DNA of 42,219 nucleotides from JAGXQV01 sp964527565. Its GTDB lineage: Bacteria > Pseudomonadota > Gammaproteobacteria > Burkholderiales > Sulfuricellaceae. The translations under genes were made by a program, and so were the position numbers. Of the stretch, positions 1-6,404 are shown piece by piece. The first letter of the stretch is position 1. The number at the start of each line of letters is the position of its first letter. The notes beneath the pieces were generated by a model. The model was given only the letters and a program-made list of their open reading frames with translations, ran no database searches and was not told where the DNA came from. The stretch covers positions 1-42,219 of the forward strand of contig CAZGOY010000029.1 of NCBI GenBank assembly GCA_964527565.1, in the 5' to 3' direction.

Positions 1-54
1 CCCCTGGTCAAAATTGGACGCTGTTGGGTGGTCAAATTTGCGCGCTGATTGACA
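1..54. mobile_element. Terminal segment of an IS21-family-like element (partial)
   Basis: Read on the minus strand, these bases start TGTCAATCAGCG and then carry two spaced copies of an (A)AATTT(T)GACCA motif. That is the arrangement of the multiple terminal repeats at IS21-family ends, which begin with TGT or TGTCA. The transposase genes (istA/istB type) would lie to the left, outside the window. The outer boundary is probably at base 54, just before gtctcg. The family is inferred from remembered terminal repeats, and no transposase is visible to confirm it. Confidence 0.5.
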
Positions 55-110
55 GTCTCGGTGATGTGGCTCAAAGAAGGGTGGGGTTCCATCTGGATGA
101 CCGGCTAATA

Positions 111-156
111 ATAACGTAACGGTTATGTTATGTTATTGCATTCCGTTATCATAACG
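111..156. promoter_or_regulatory. Array of GTTAT/ATAAC operator-like repeats
   Basis: ATAAC at 111-115 and GTAAC at 116-120 face three head-to-tail GTTAT units at 122-126, 127-131 and 132-136. A perfect palindrome CGTTAT-C-ATAACG follows at 144-156. The same half-site recurs at 184-194 and 496-508. Such a repeated dyad ahead of a gene for a small basic protein suggests binding sites for that protein. The sites are read directly; their function is inferred. Confidence 0.55.
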
Positions 157-183
157 AAAAGTCTTTATCTTTCCCGTTTATCT

Positions 184-194
184 GTTATAATAAC
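184..194 (+). promoter_or_regulatory. Palindromic operator containing a -10 box (TATAAT)
   Basis: GTTAT-A-ATAAC is a perfect dyad, and its centre (186-191) reads TATAAT, an exact sigma70 -10 hexamer. Transcription would begin near base 198, ahead of the Shine-Dalgarno-like GAAGGGG at 206-212 and the ATG at 219. A protein bound here would block the promoter. The -35 region is weak (CTTTAT around 163-168), so activation or low basal output is possible. Confidence 0.5.
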
Positions 195-218
195 GATAAA
201 TCAATGAAGGGGTAAATC

Positions 219-506
219 ATGAAGTCGCAACCTAATCAGATTTCCAGCCTCCCGCTTCCCGGCATTCCCGCCAAGCGTGGCCGGCCACCAGTCGCAAACC
301 CCAAAAGCAATTCCGCTAGGCAAGCTGCTTTCCGCGAGCGAAAAAAAGCCAAGGTCGCCAAGGTGTTGACCGAAGTCGTTGAATCCTTCGAAGGTGAAAC
401 CGATACACAAGTGCTAGAATGGTTGGCAACAGGCGGCCCCAAGTTGAAAGAAAAGGCATGGGTAGAACTGGGCCGCCGCAACGGATACAAGTTTCCGTTA
501 TCGTAA
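219..506 (+). CDS. Small basic DNA-binding-like protein, possible autoregulator
   Basis: This 95-residue protein has a strongly basic N-terminal half with an AT-hook-like KRGRPP motif near residue 20, then an RQAAFRERKKAK stretch that looks like the start of a helical DNA-binding region. The C-terminal half is acidic to neutral and ends in a GRRNGYKFPLS tail. The start is well placed behind GAAGGGG. I do not recognise a named family; similar short RGRP-type proteins occur on plasmids and integrated elements. It is preceded by several GTTAT/ATAAC dyads, and one more (496-508) covers its own stop codon and the leader of the next gene, so self-regulation of a two-gene unit is a reasonable inference. 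The DNA-binding role comes from composition and context only. Confidence 0.65.
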   Translation: MKSQPNQISSLPLPGIPAKRGRPPVANPKSNSARQAAFRERKKAKVAKVLTEVVESFEGETDTQVLEWLATGGPKLKEKAWVELGRRNGYKFPLS

Positions 507-508
507 CG
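496..508. promoter_or_regulatory. Internal palindrome CGTTA-TCG-TAACG at the gene junction
   Basis: This is a perfect dyad sharing half-sites with those at 144-156 and 184-194. It overlaps the stop codon of the small basic protein (504-506) and lies 17 bases before the ATG of the DUF29 gene. It could let the regulator also control the second gene or read-through into it. Function is inferred. Confidence 0.4.
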
Positions 509-524
509 AAAAGGAACAGAAAAA

Positions 525-956
525 ATGCGCGCAAATTATGATGTTGACGTGGTCGCATGGGCCAATGAACAAGCCGCTCTATTAAGGGCTGGCCGTTTTT
601 CGGAATTGGATATTGAGCATATCGCGGATGAGGTGGAAGACGTGGGTAAAAGTGAACGGCGGGAGTTGTTTAGCAGAATGTCACAATTGATAGCGCATCT
701 ATTGAAGTGGCAATTCCAGATGGATCGCCGTGGCCGGAGCTGGTCTAACTCGATCAAGTTTCAACGTCGCGCCATAGCCATGCATCTGGATCAAATGCCA
801 AGCTTGAAGCCTTTGCTTGGTGACCCCGAATGGGTGGACATCATGTGGGGTGATGCGGTGACTATTGCAAGCAAGGAAACCGGCTTGGAAGATTTCCCGG
901 AAACCTGCATCTGGTCGATGGAGCAAGTCATGGATGCCAATTTCCTGCCAGAATAA
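525..956 (+). CDS. DUF29 family protein
   Basis: This 143-residue soluble helical protein matches the DUF29 pattern. It has an N-terminal YDVDVVAWANEQAALLRAG segment, then LDIEHIADEVEDVGKSERRE, then SQLIAHLLKWQFQ, and a C-terminal half ending in FPETCIWSMEQVMDANFLPE. DUF29 proteins are common in cyanobacteria and proteobacteria, often in accessory DNA, and have no established biochemical role. The start lies behind AAGGAACAGAAAAA. The gene is 18 bases after the small basic protein and probably co-transcribed with it. The pair could be a two-gene module such as a regulator plus effector, but nothing in the sequence proves a toxin-antitoxin or defence role. Confidence 0.85.
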   Translation: MRANYDVDVVAWANEQAALLRAGRFSELDIEHIADEVEDVGKSERRELFSRMSQLIAHLLKWQFQMDRRGRSWSNSIKFQRRAIAMHLDQMPSLKPLLGDPEWVDIMWGDAVTIASKETGLEDFPETCIWSMEQVMDANFLPE

Positions 957-1375
957 TTGCAACAGTAACGGAAACCCTGCCGCCGCACTCTAGCGTTAAG
1001 CAATATCCCGCCCCAAACAAGGGCACGTTGCTTACATCACTCATTGACCGGGAAAGCCGTGAAGGCCCCAAGCCCCTCGCGGGATTTGTAGCGGGTCTCA
1101 CCACGGCGGGTAGATCATTGCGCCAAACTCAAGCAAGCCACCGCACCCACTTGCAAAACGCTTTTTTGTATAAAACATCCCTCAGGGATTCCTAGCCGTC
1201 TGCAAGGACTCAAGCCCGCAGGGTGCGAAGGCGGAGCGAATACCACAAGCCCCACCCCGAAACCGGGAAGCCCCTACAAGGTCGAGCGCCTGGAATTCAA
1301 GAAACCTGCCGGAACTGGCACCCCGTATCCGAAGCAAGTCACGGAAAGCCCCTTGACCAACGTATAACCAAAAAA
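957..1375. other. Non-coding or decayed stretch, no supported gene
   Basis: No reading frame here has convincing composition or a ribosome binding site. The only medium-length frame (1223-1432 plus) is Pro/Arg/His-rich and reads like non-coding sequence. A lone GTAACG half-site follows the DUF29 stop. The stretch lies between accessory genes of different origin and may be worn-out mobile-element or phage DNA. Confidence 0.4.
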
Positions 1376-1855
1376 CTAGCCAGCAATCCTCGACAACGCC
1401 ATACCCATAGACGCCTCAAGCCTGACTTGTGACCGATAGAAAAAAGACCGGCTTTCCGCCAACTCTAACGACTCCTGCAATCGCTCGACCTGGCCTTTCA
1501 ATTCTCGCACCTGATATTCCAGCCCATTCTTATACTGAATATCAAACCACATACCCGCCAGTTCCCGCCCTGTAAAACCTCGCCTCCAAAACGGGTGGTG
1601 CTGAAGCCCATCCGAACCAAACCGCCATCCATCCCACTCAACCCCCACCAGTCAATCAACACGAAGCCGCAAGAACTGCTGAACAACAAACGGAATATTC
1701 CATGTTTCATCCTGCCAACGTCGAACGGTCGATTCCGAATACCCGCAAAGCTCGCCGATCTGCGCAACCGATAGCCCGAAAGTCAGCTTCCGCAACTCCT
1801 CACCAGACATAAATGAGTTGGCCAACTTCTTTTTTGCGCCTTTTTTACGTGTCAT
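1376..1855 (-). pseudogene. Phage-type HTH regulator with DUF3653-like C-terminus, split by an in-frame TGA
   Basis: The start at 1855 follows a GAGGAATTTGCAGTT leader. The first 67 codons give a lysine-rich N-terminus and a helix-turn-helix (VAQIGELCGYSESTVRRWQ) ending FLRLRVD. A TGA (1652-1654) interrupts, and the same frame then continues as LVGVEWDGWRFGSDGL, an RRGFTGREL segment, and a coiled-coil-like tail (LKGQVERLQESLELAE). Phage proteins with a DUF3653-type domain usually carry the HTH and the WxGWRF region in one polypeptide, so the single stop most likely breaks one gene. A restart is possible, since a GTG sits at 1648, and read-through is possible too. The family assignment is from memory of the motif. 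Confidence 0.55.
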
Positions 1856-1908
1856 AACTGCAAATTCCTCATGAAATGTTTTTATCGGAAAACGTCAATT
1901 TACGCCAT

Positions 1909-3134
1909 TTAGCACAAGCTCAATTTATCGCCCCATGCAAACGGCATAAAACCCGTTAACGTCCCAAAAACCGGCTTTTTGAGCCTTTTTCCTAAAACCG
2001 TGAAGAATTCGCAAAATACGTTTTTTGAAAGCCAGAAAAGCCATTTGACATAATGAGACATTTCGTGAAACTCGGATTCCTTCTTGAGCTTCAGGTGGCT
2101 TTGAAGATGCGCCGGGTCCAGTTCACCCCGCGCGATGGCGCTCTGAATGGCGCAACCCGGCTCGCTGGTATGCGTGCAATTGGCGTAGCGACAGCTCAGT
2201 GAATACGACTGGATATCGGCAAAACTATCGTCGATTCCTTCGCTGACACCGAGCATCCCCAATTCGCGCATGCCAGGCATGTCGATCAAAAGCCCACCGT
2301 GCTCAAGCACAATGAGCTGACGACGGGTGGTGGTATGCCGGCCTTCCCCGGAGTGACTGACTGCCCCTGTTGCCAGGTCGGAATCACCGACCAGGCGATT
2401 GACGAGCGTTGTCTTGCCTACGCCGGATGATCCGAGCAGGCAGTAGGTCTTCCCCGGCTCTATCAGCTTGCGTGTCTGATCAACGCCCTTTCCGCTGACA
2501 TTGCTTAGCGTGATGATTCTGGCGACTATGCGGGCATGGCGGATCTTCGAGACCAAATTGTTCCAGCGCCGCCGGACTGACCAGATCGGTCTTGGTCAGC
2601 AGTATGACCGGCTCAATATGCCCTTCGCTGGTCATCACGAGATAGCGCTCAAGTCTTCGCACATTGAAATCAAAGTGACAGGACTGAACAATAAAGGCCA
2701 CATCGATGTTTGCGGCGATCATCTGGAGCTCAGCATTGCCGCCTGGTCTTTTCCGTCTCAGAAACGACTTTCGCGGCAGGACATCCAGGATGCTCGCATG
2801 GGTGCCGGAGTCGTGATGCCTCACGCAGACCCAGTCGCCGACGCATGTCAACGCAGGGCAGATCGGCAGGGGATACGCTGGAGTAGACGGCCCGGCCCGT
2901 CAGCTTCGCGGGCACTTCACTTTCCGCATTCCTGATGAGGTATTGGTCGCGATCAACCGCCGTCACCCTGGCGATGGACTCGCCAGGATCACAAGACATG
3001 TCAGGCAGTATGAAACCTTTGTGGCGATCACACGTGACAGACGCAGTGCGCCCTGTTTCATCGCATGCATCAGAAGCACGGCCATTATTGGCAAGGGCGT
3101 GAAGAAGCGGTTGCTTCGGCTTGGAAGTAATCAT
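1909..3134 (-). pseudogene. RsgA-type circularly permuted GTPase, frameshifted
   Basis: Three minus-strand segments together make one RsgA/YjeQ-like protein. The first (from ATG 3134) is an N-terminal OB-like region ending SPADLPCV. The second (about 2851-2560) covers GDWVCVRH through the G4 motif TKTD. The third (from about 2556) has P-loop GSSGVGKTTL, G3 DMPGMRELG and a C-terminal zinc motif C-x5-C-x-H-x5-C. The circularly permuted G4-G1-G3 order is diagnostic. Frame one joins frame two if a 10-base insertion is removed (ACGCA-TGTCA-ACGCA at 2841-2855). Frame two joins frame three if one base is removed from the run at 2555-2557. Active RsgA matures 30S ribosomal subunits; this copy is probably a dead accessory paralogue, with the housekeeping gene elsewhere. 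Confidence 0.85.
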
Positions 3135-3213
3135 GTTGGAAACCCATTAGCAGTAATCTAGACGAACAGAAACAGCAAACCACCTGCGGGTGGCCTGCCA
3201 ATGTTTGTGATCG

Positions 3214-3255
3214 CGATAACCTGAATACCCTGCTGGCGCAGGGGTCGGGTTATCG
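3214..3255. other. Two-tier hairpin in a non-coding gap
   Basis: An outer 8-base stem pairs CGATAACC (3214-3221) with GGTTATCG (3248-3255). An inner 6-base stem pairs CCCTGC (3228-3233) with GCAGGG (3238-3243) around a TGGC loop. No U-run follows, so it is not a standard terminator. The rest of the gap (3135-3493) shows no gene. The structure is read directly; its role is unknown. Confidence 0.45.
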
Positions 3256-3493
3256 GATTACTGCAATCTCCAACATCCAAACCTCGATAAGTAACGCGAG
3301 CCGAATCTGGCTACGCGGGGCGATGTTAGCCTCGGGAAGAACGAAAATCAAGAAACCTGGAATCGGGATGATCGAAGCCAAGCGAAAGTTGGCTTGGGGG
3401 AATGGTGCCGGGCAGGTATAGTTCACGGATTGTGGTGGCCAGTCTTTACCCGTTTCGTGATGCCGAACCGGAATTCCGGTTTTTCCCTGCCTG

Positions 3494-3940
3494 ATGAACA
3501 ATGCTGAAAATCTGCTCAAACACGTAGAAACGCTGTGCGTCAATTACTGGCGTTTCACGGGGCGCGAATTGATTGATGCCGCTGCCGCCAACCTGATCCA
3601 GCGCATGGCCGAGGCACCTTTTGCGGTGGTATCCCACGGCACCCAGGCAGACCCCGTATTCAACTACGCCAACAATCGGGCGCTCGAATTGTTTGAGATG
3701 ACCTGGGAAGAATTTACCGCGCTGCCCTCGCGCCTGTCCGCCGAAGTGCCAGACCAGGCCGAGCGTGCTCGGCTACTGGAGCAGGTGTCACGCCAAGGCT
3801 ATGTGGACGATTACAGCGGGGTGCACATCTCCAAAAGCGGCCGCAAGTTCATAATCAGGAACGCGACGGTATGGAATCTGTATGATGCGCATGGCAACTA
3901 TTATGGTCAGGCAGCATTGATCCGGGATTGGGAACCCTAG
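3494..3940 (+). CDS. MEKHLA domain protein (PAS-like sensor fold)
   Basis: This 148-residue protein is essentially one MEKHLA domain. It contains YWRFTGRELID near residue 18, PFAVVSHGTQADPVFNYANNRALELFEMTWEEF (about residues 42-75, a PAS-like core), then PSRLSAEVPDQAERARLLEQV and an ISKSGRKFIIRNATVWN strand segment. The family is PAS-related and occurs in cyanobacteria, proteobacteria and plants as a probable small-ligand or redox sensor module; no partner or output domain is present here. The gene stands alone between a non-coding gap and its own terminator. No clear Shine-Dalgarno precedes the ATG, so a slightly different start is possible. Confidence 0.85.
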   Translation: MNNAENLLKHVETLCVNYWRFTGRELIDAAAANLIQRMAEAPFAVVSHGTQADPVFNYANNRALELFEMTWEEFTALPSRLSAEVPDQAERARLLEQVSRQGYVDDYSGVHISKSGRKFIIRNATVWNLYDAHGNYYGQAALIRDWEP

Positions 3941-3957
3941 GGTATATTGAGATTCTG

Positions 3958-3994
3958 CCAACCCCGTCAAGTGGCGACGTTGGTGGGTTTTTTT
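3958..3994 (+). terminator. Rho-independent terminator after the MEKHLA gene
   Basis: CCAA and CGTC (3958-3968) pair with GACG and TTGG (3976-3983), with a bulge, and a run of seven T follows at 3988-3994. It lies 18 bases after the MEKHLA stop codon. Confidence 0.6.
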
Positions 3995-4164
3995 GTTTTC
4001 CGTCTTCTGTCTGTTGACCAGCCAGTGCGCCAAAACTCCTATTTACAAGCCCCCCCAGCAGGAGTGTTTAGAGATGCATGTCGGTGACAACGAGAGACTG
4101 GGATACGACTTTTTTGATGCGTAGCGCTGATTTCGAACACCACTTATGAAGGAGGAAGTGAAAA

Positions 4165-4587
4165 ATGTATAACCTTTTCAACCCAGAACAACCTGTTGGT
4201 CTGATGGATTTCGTGCGTGCCGCCAAATCCTGCATCACCGAGATTACCCCAGCGGAGCTCAAGGCCAAGCTGGATGCCAAGGAAGAACTCGTGCTGATCG
4301 ACGTGCGCGAGCATGCCGAATATGAGCATGGCCACATCAATGGCGCGCACCTCGTGCCGCGCGGCATCATCGAAGCCGCCGCCGACACCAGTTATCCCAA
4401 GCACTACCCCCCTCTGTCCGGCGCGCGCGATCAGCAGGTCGTCCTCTACTGCGCCACCAGCGGCCGTTCGGCCATGGCCGCAGCCGTATTGCAGATGATG
4501 GGTTTCAAAAAAGTGCTCAACCTGGCTGGCGGCTATGGCCGTTGGGAAGCAGAGGGCATGCCGAAAGCCAGAGAGGCCGAGTTTTAA
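4165..4587 (+). CDS. Rhodanese-like sulfurtransferase
   Basis: This 140-residue single-domain rhodanese has the strands and motifs VLIDVREHAEYEHGHINGA (residues 43-61) and the active-site loop YCATSGRSA with Cys96, followed by the usual LNLAGGYGRWEAEGMP ending. Such proteins move sulfane sulfur from thiosulfate or a persulfide carrier to a thiol or cyanide acceptor. The N-terminus is short and without a signal peptide, so it is cytoplasmic. A strong AAGGAGGAAG ribosome binding site lies 6-7 bases before the ATG. It is followed closely by a YkgJ-type protein, 23 bases downstream, probably in one transcript. Confidence 0.93.
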   Translation: MYNLFNPEQPVGLMDFVRAAKSCITEITPAELKAKLDAKEELVLIDVREHAEYEHGHINGAHLVPRGIIEAAADTSYPKHYPPLSGARDQQVVLYCATSGRSAMAAAVLQMMGFKKVLNLAGGYGRWEAEGMPKAREAEF

Positions 4588-4610
4588 CCCGATTGGATGG
4601 TGCCCCAATC

Positions 4611-5111
4611 ATGACCGGACTGGCTCAACTCCACGCGGACATTGATCTGCGCGTGCAATCCATCCGGGAGGCGCGCCCAGACTGGTTGTGCGAGAAAGGC
4701 TGCGACACCTGTTGCCGACGGCTCGCTGACGTGCCTCAACTGACCCTGCTGGAATGGGACTTCCTGCGCGAGGGTTTGGTAGCGCTGTCGGCGGAACGTT
4801 TGCGGGAAATCAGCCACGACGTAGCCGCTTTGACCGGCCAGCAGTTGCGCCCCATAGTCTGCCCGCTGCTGGACGCTACAACGGGCGCCTGCCCCGTCTA
4901 TGCTCATCGCCCGGTAGCGTGCCGCACCTACGGCTTCTACGTCCAGCGCGGCTTGGGGCTGTATTGCCACGACATCGAATCCCGTGTGGCGGATGGCACC
5001 TTGGCGGATGTGATATGGGGCAATCATGACGCCATTGACCAGCGTCTTGGCGCTCTGGGCGAAACCCGTGCGTTGACCGGCTGGTTCGAGCGCTGGGATC
5101 GTGAGCGATGA
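4611..5111 (+). CDS. YkgJ-type Cys-cluster (Zn/Fe-chelating) protein
   Basis: The protein is 166 residues from ATG 4611. It carries the cysteine cluster of this family: LCEKGCDTCCRRL (Cys27, 31, 34, 35), then VCPLLD, GACPVYAHRPVACRTYG and a late LYCHDIE. These cysteines are thought to bind zinc or an iron-sulfur cluster; the cellular role is not established. ATG 4611 is preferred to an upstream in-frame start at 4542 that would overlap the rhodanese gene by 46 bases. It sits between a rhodanese and a DUF3820 gene, all on the plus strand and close together. Confidence 0.88.
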   Translation: MTGLAQLHADIDLRVQSIREARPDWLCEKGCDTCCRRLADVPQLTLLEWDFLREGLVALSAERLREISHDVAALTGQQLRPIVCPLLDATTGACPVYAHRPVACRTYGFYVQRGLGLYCHDIESRVADGTLADVIWGNHDAIDQRLGALGETRALTGWFERWDRER

Positions 5112-5126
5112 CGGGCGGTAAAGGCA

Positions 5127-5339
5127 ATGAACCCCGAACACCTACAAAAGCTGGTTACCACCGTCATGCCCTACGGCAAGTACAAGGGGCGCCTGATCGC
5201 CGACCTGCCCGGTAATTATCTGAACTGGTTTGCCCGTGAAGGCTTTCCTCCCAGCGAGCTTGGCCGCTTGCTGGCACTCATGCAGGAACTGGATCACAAC
5301 GGACTATCTTCACTTCTTGACCCCCTGCGACAACGATAA
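5127..5339 (+). CDS. DUF3820 family small protein
   Basis: This 70-residue protein has the family core MPYGKYKGRLIADLPGNYLNWFAREG, followed by a helical C-terminus. The family's popular name (putative quorum-sensing-regulated virulence factor) rests on one Pseudomonas study, and the biochemical role is unknown. The gene starts 15 bases after the YkgJ stop, so it is likely the last member of that small transcript, and it ends just before the SOS operon promoter. Confidence 0.88.
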   Translation: MNPEHLQKLVTTVMPYGKYKGRLIADLPGNYLNWFAREGFPPSELGRLLALMQELDHNGLSSLLDPLRQR

Positions 5340-5363
5340 TTGCCCCTGAACCACCTTGCTCGC

Positions 5364-5393
5364 TTGACAACAGAACGACCGTTCCATTATTGT
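5364..5393 (+). promoter_or_regulatory. Promoter of the LexA-like/umuDC operon
   Basis: A perfect -35 box TTGACA (5364-5369) is followed after 18 bases by TATTGT (5388-5393). The start site would fall near 5400, immediately before ATG 5401, which has no Shine-Dalgarno sequence. The repressor may therefore be made from a leaderless or nearly leaderless mRNA. Confidence 0.6.
5373..5384. promoter_or_regulatory. SOS-box-like operator GAAC-N4-GTTC
   Basis: GAACGACCGTTC is a perfect 5-2-5 dyad lying wholly within the promoter spacer. The GAAC-N4-GTTC form is that of Gram-positive (DinR/LexA) boxes rather than the CTGT-N8-ACAG box usual in beta- and gammaproteobacteria. Its position predicts direct repression by the LexA-like protein encoded just downstream. 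Confidence 0.65.
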
Positions 5394-5400
5394 GCCGTCC

Positions 5401-5976
5401 ATGGGAAACGATCCAACCTACCTCGCCAAGCTCCAGGACTATTACGCCGATAATGGCGTGCTGCCGCCTTATTCCACCATGATGACGCTGCTGGGTTTGC
5501 GCTCCAAAAGCCCGGTCGCAGCGCTGGTGGCGCGCCTCAAGCTGCAAGGCTACCTGGAATCCACCCCAGAAAAGCGTCTCAAGCCCGGCGCACGCTTCTT
5601 CGAGCGGCCCCTTTACGAGAGCGTGCGCGCAGGCCTGCCCAGCCCGGCCGCTGACGACCAGCACGACACCCTGGCCATCGACCGTTATCTGGTCAACCGT
5701 CCCTCGCAAACCGTGCTGATCACCGTCAAGGGCGATTCCATGATCGACGCCGGCATCAACGAAGGGGATGTCGTGGTAGTCGAAAAGAATGCCACGGCAG
5801 GCGTGGGCGACATGGTGGTTGCCATCGTTGACAACGAATTCACCCTCAAGCATCTCGACCGGGAAAAGAACGCCTGGATATTGCGCCCCGCCAACCCGGC
5901 TTATCCGGTAATCCGCCCCAAGGGGCAACTGGAACTGTTCGGCGTGGTGGTGGGCATGTGCCGTAAATATCGCTGA
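5401..5976 (+). CDS. LexA-like self-cleaving SOS repressor
   Basis: The protein is 191 residues from ATG 5401 (an in-frame GTG at 5392 would add three). The N-terminal 60 residues form a winged-helix-like region (LQDYYADNGVLPPYSTMMTL, then SPVAALVARLKLQGYLES). The rest is a peptidase S24 domain with a likely Ala77-Gly78 cleavage site in VRAGLPSP, nucleophile Ser113 (KGDSMID) and Lys150 (EFTLKHL). RecA-stimulated self-cleavage would lift repression. A dyad in its promoter and its place at the head of umuD-umuC make it the probable local regulator. Its C-terminal domain resembles the neighbouring UmuD more than a classical LexA, so a UmuD-derived repressor is plausible. Its stop codon overlaps the umuD start by one base. 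Confidence 0.88.
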   Translation: MGNDPTYLAKLQDYYADNGVLPPYSTMMTLLGLRSKSPVAALVARLKLQGYLESTPEKRLKPGARFFERPLYESVRAGLPSPAADDQHDTLAIDRYLVNRPSQTVLITVKGDSMIDAGINEGDVVVVEKNATAGVGDMVVAIVDNEFTLKHLDREKNAWILRPANPAYPVIRPKGQLELFGVVVGMCRKYR

Positions 5977-6401
5977 TGCACGCCTCGCCCATTGCAGCGG
6001 CCATGCAACCGCCTGCTGCATCCTTTCCGCTGATGGCGCATGGTGTGCGCGCTGGCTTCCCCTCACCTGCGGGCGATTACGTCGAGCGGCGCATTGATCT
6101 CAACCGCGAGTTGATCCAGCACCCAGAAGCCACCTTTTTCCTGCGCGCGCAAGGCCATTCCATGGTGGATGCCGGCATTCATGACGGCGACACCCTGATC
6201 GTCGATCGCGCCATCCTGCCCCGGCACAACCACATCGTCATCGCCACTGTGGACGGCGAATTTACCGTCAAGCGTCTCTATCAGCGCGGCGAACAGGTCA
6301 TGCTTATAGCGGAGAACCCGGCGTTCCTGCCCATCGATTTGCACGAGGGCCAGGAAATGGCCATCTGGGGCGTCGTCACGCACATTATCAAGAAAGTCTG
6401 A
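5976..6401 (+). CDS. umuD: UmuD-type translesion synthesis accessory protein
   Basis: This 141-residue peptidase S24 protein has a short N-terminal arm, cleavage site Ala26-Gly27 in VRAGFPSP, nucleophile Ser62 (GHSMVDAGI) and general base Lys99 (EFTVKRL). After RecA-assisted trimming, UmuD' pairs with UmuC to form DNA polymerase V. The start ATG (5976-5978) shares its A with the TGA of the repressor gene, which gives tight translational coupling. The umuC gene follows after three bases. The length and catalytic dyad are normal, so the protein should be functional. Confidence 0.95.
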   Translation: MHASPIAAAMQPPAASFPLMAHGVRAGFPSPAGDYVERRIDLNRELIQHPEATFFLRAQGHSMVDAGIHDGDTLIVDRAILPRHNHIVIATVDGEFTVKRLYQRGEQVMLIAENPAFLPIDLHEGQEMAIWGVVTHIIKKV

Positions 6402-6404
6402 TTT

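Noticed and set aside
1223..1432. 69-codon plus-strand frame
   Set aside because: Composition typical of non-coding DNA (Pro, Arg, His), with no ribosome binding site.
3214..3255. Integron attC-like hairpin
   Set aside because: The ends do not match the RYYYAAC/GTTRRRY core sites and no integrase is near.
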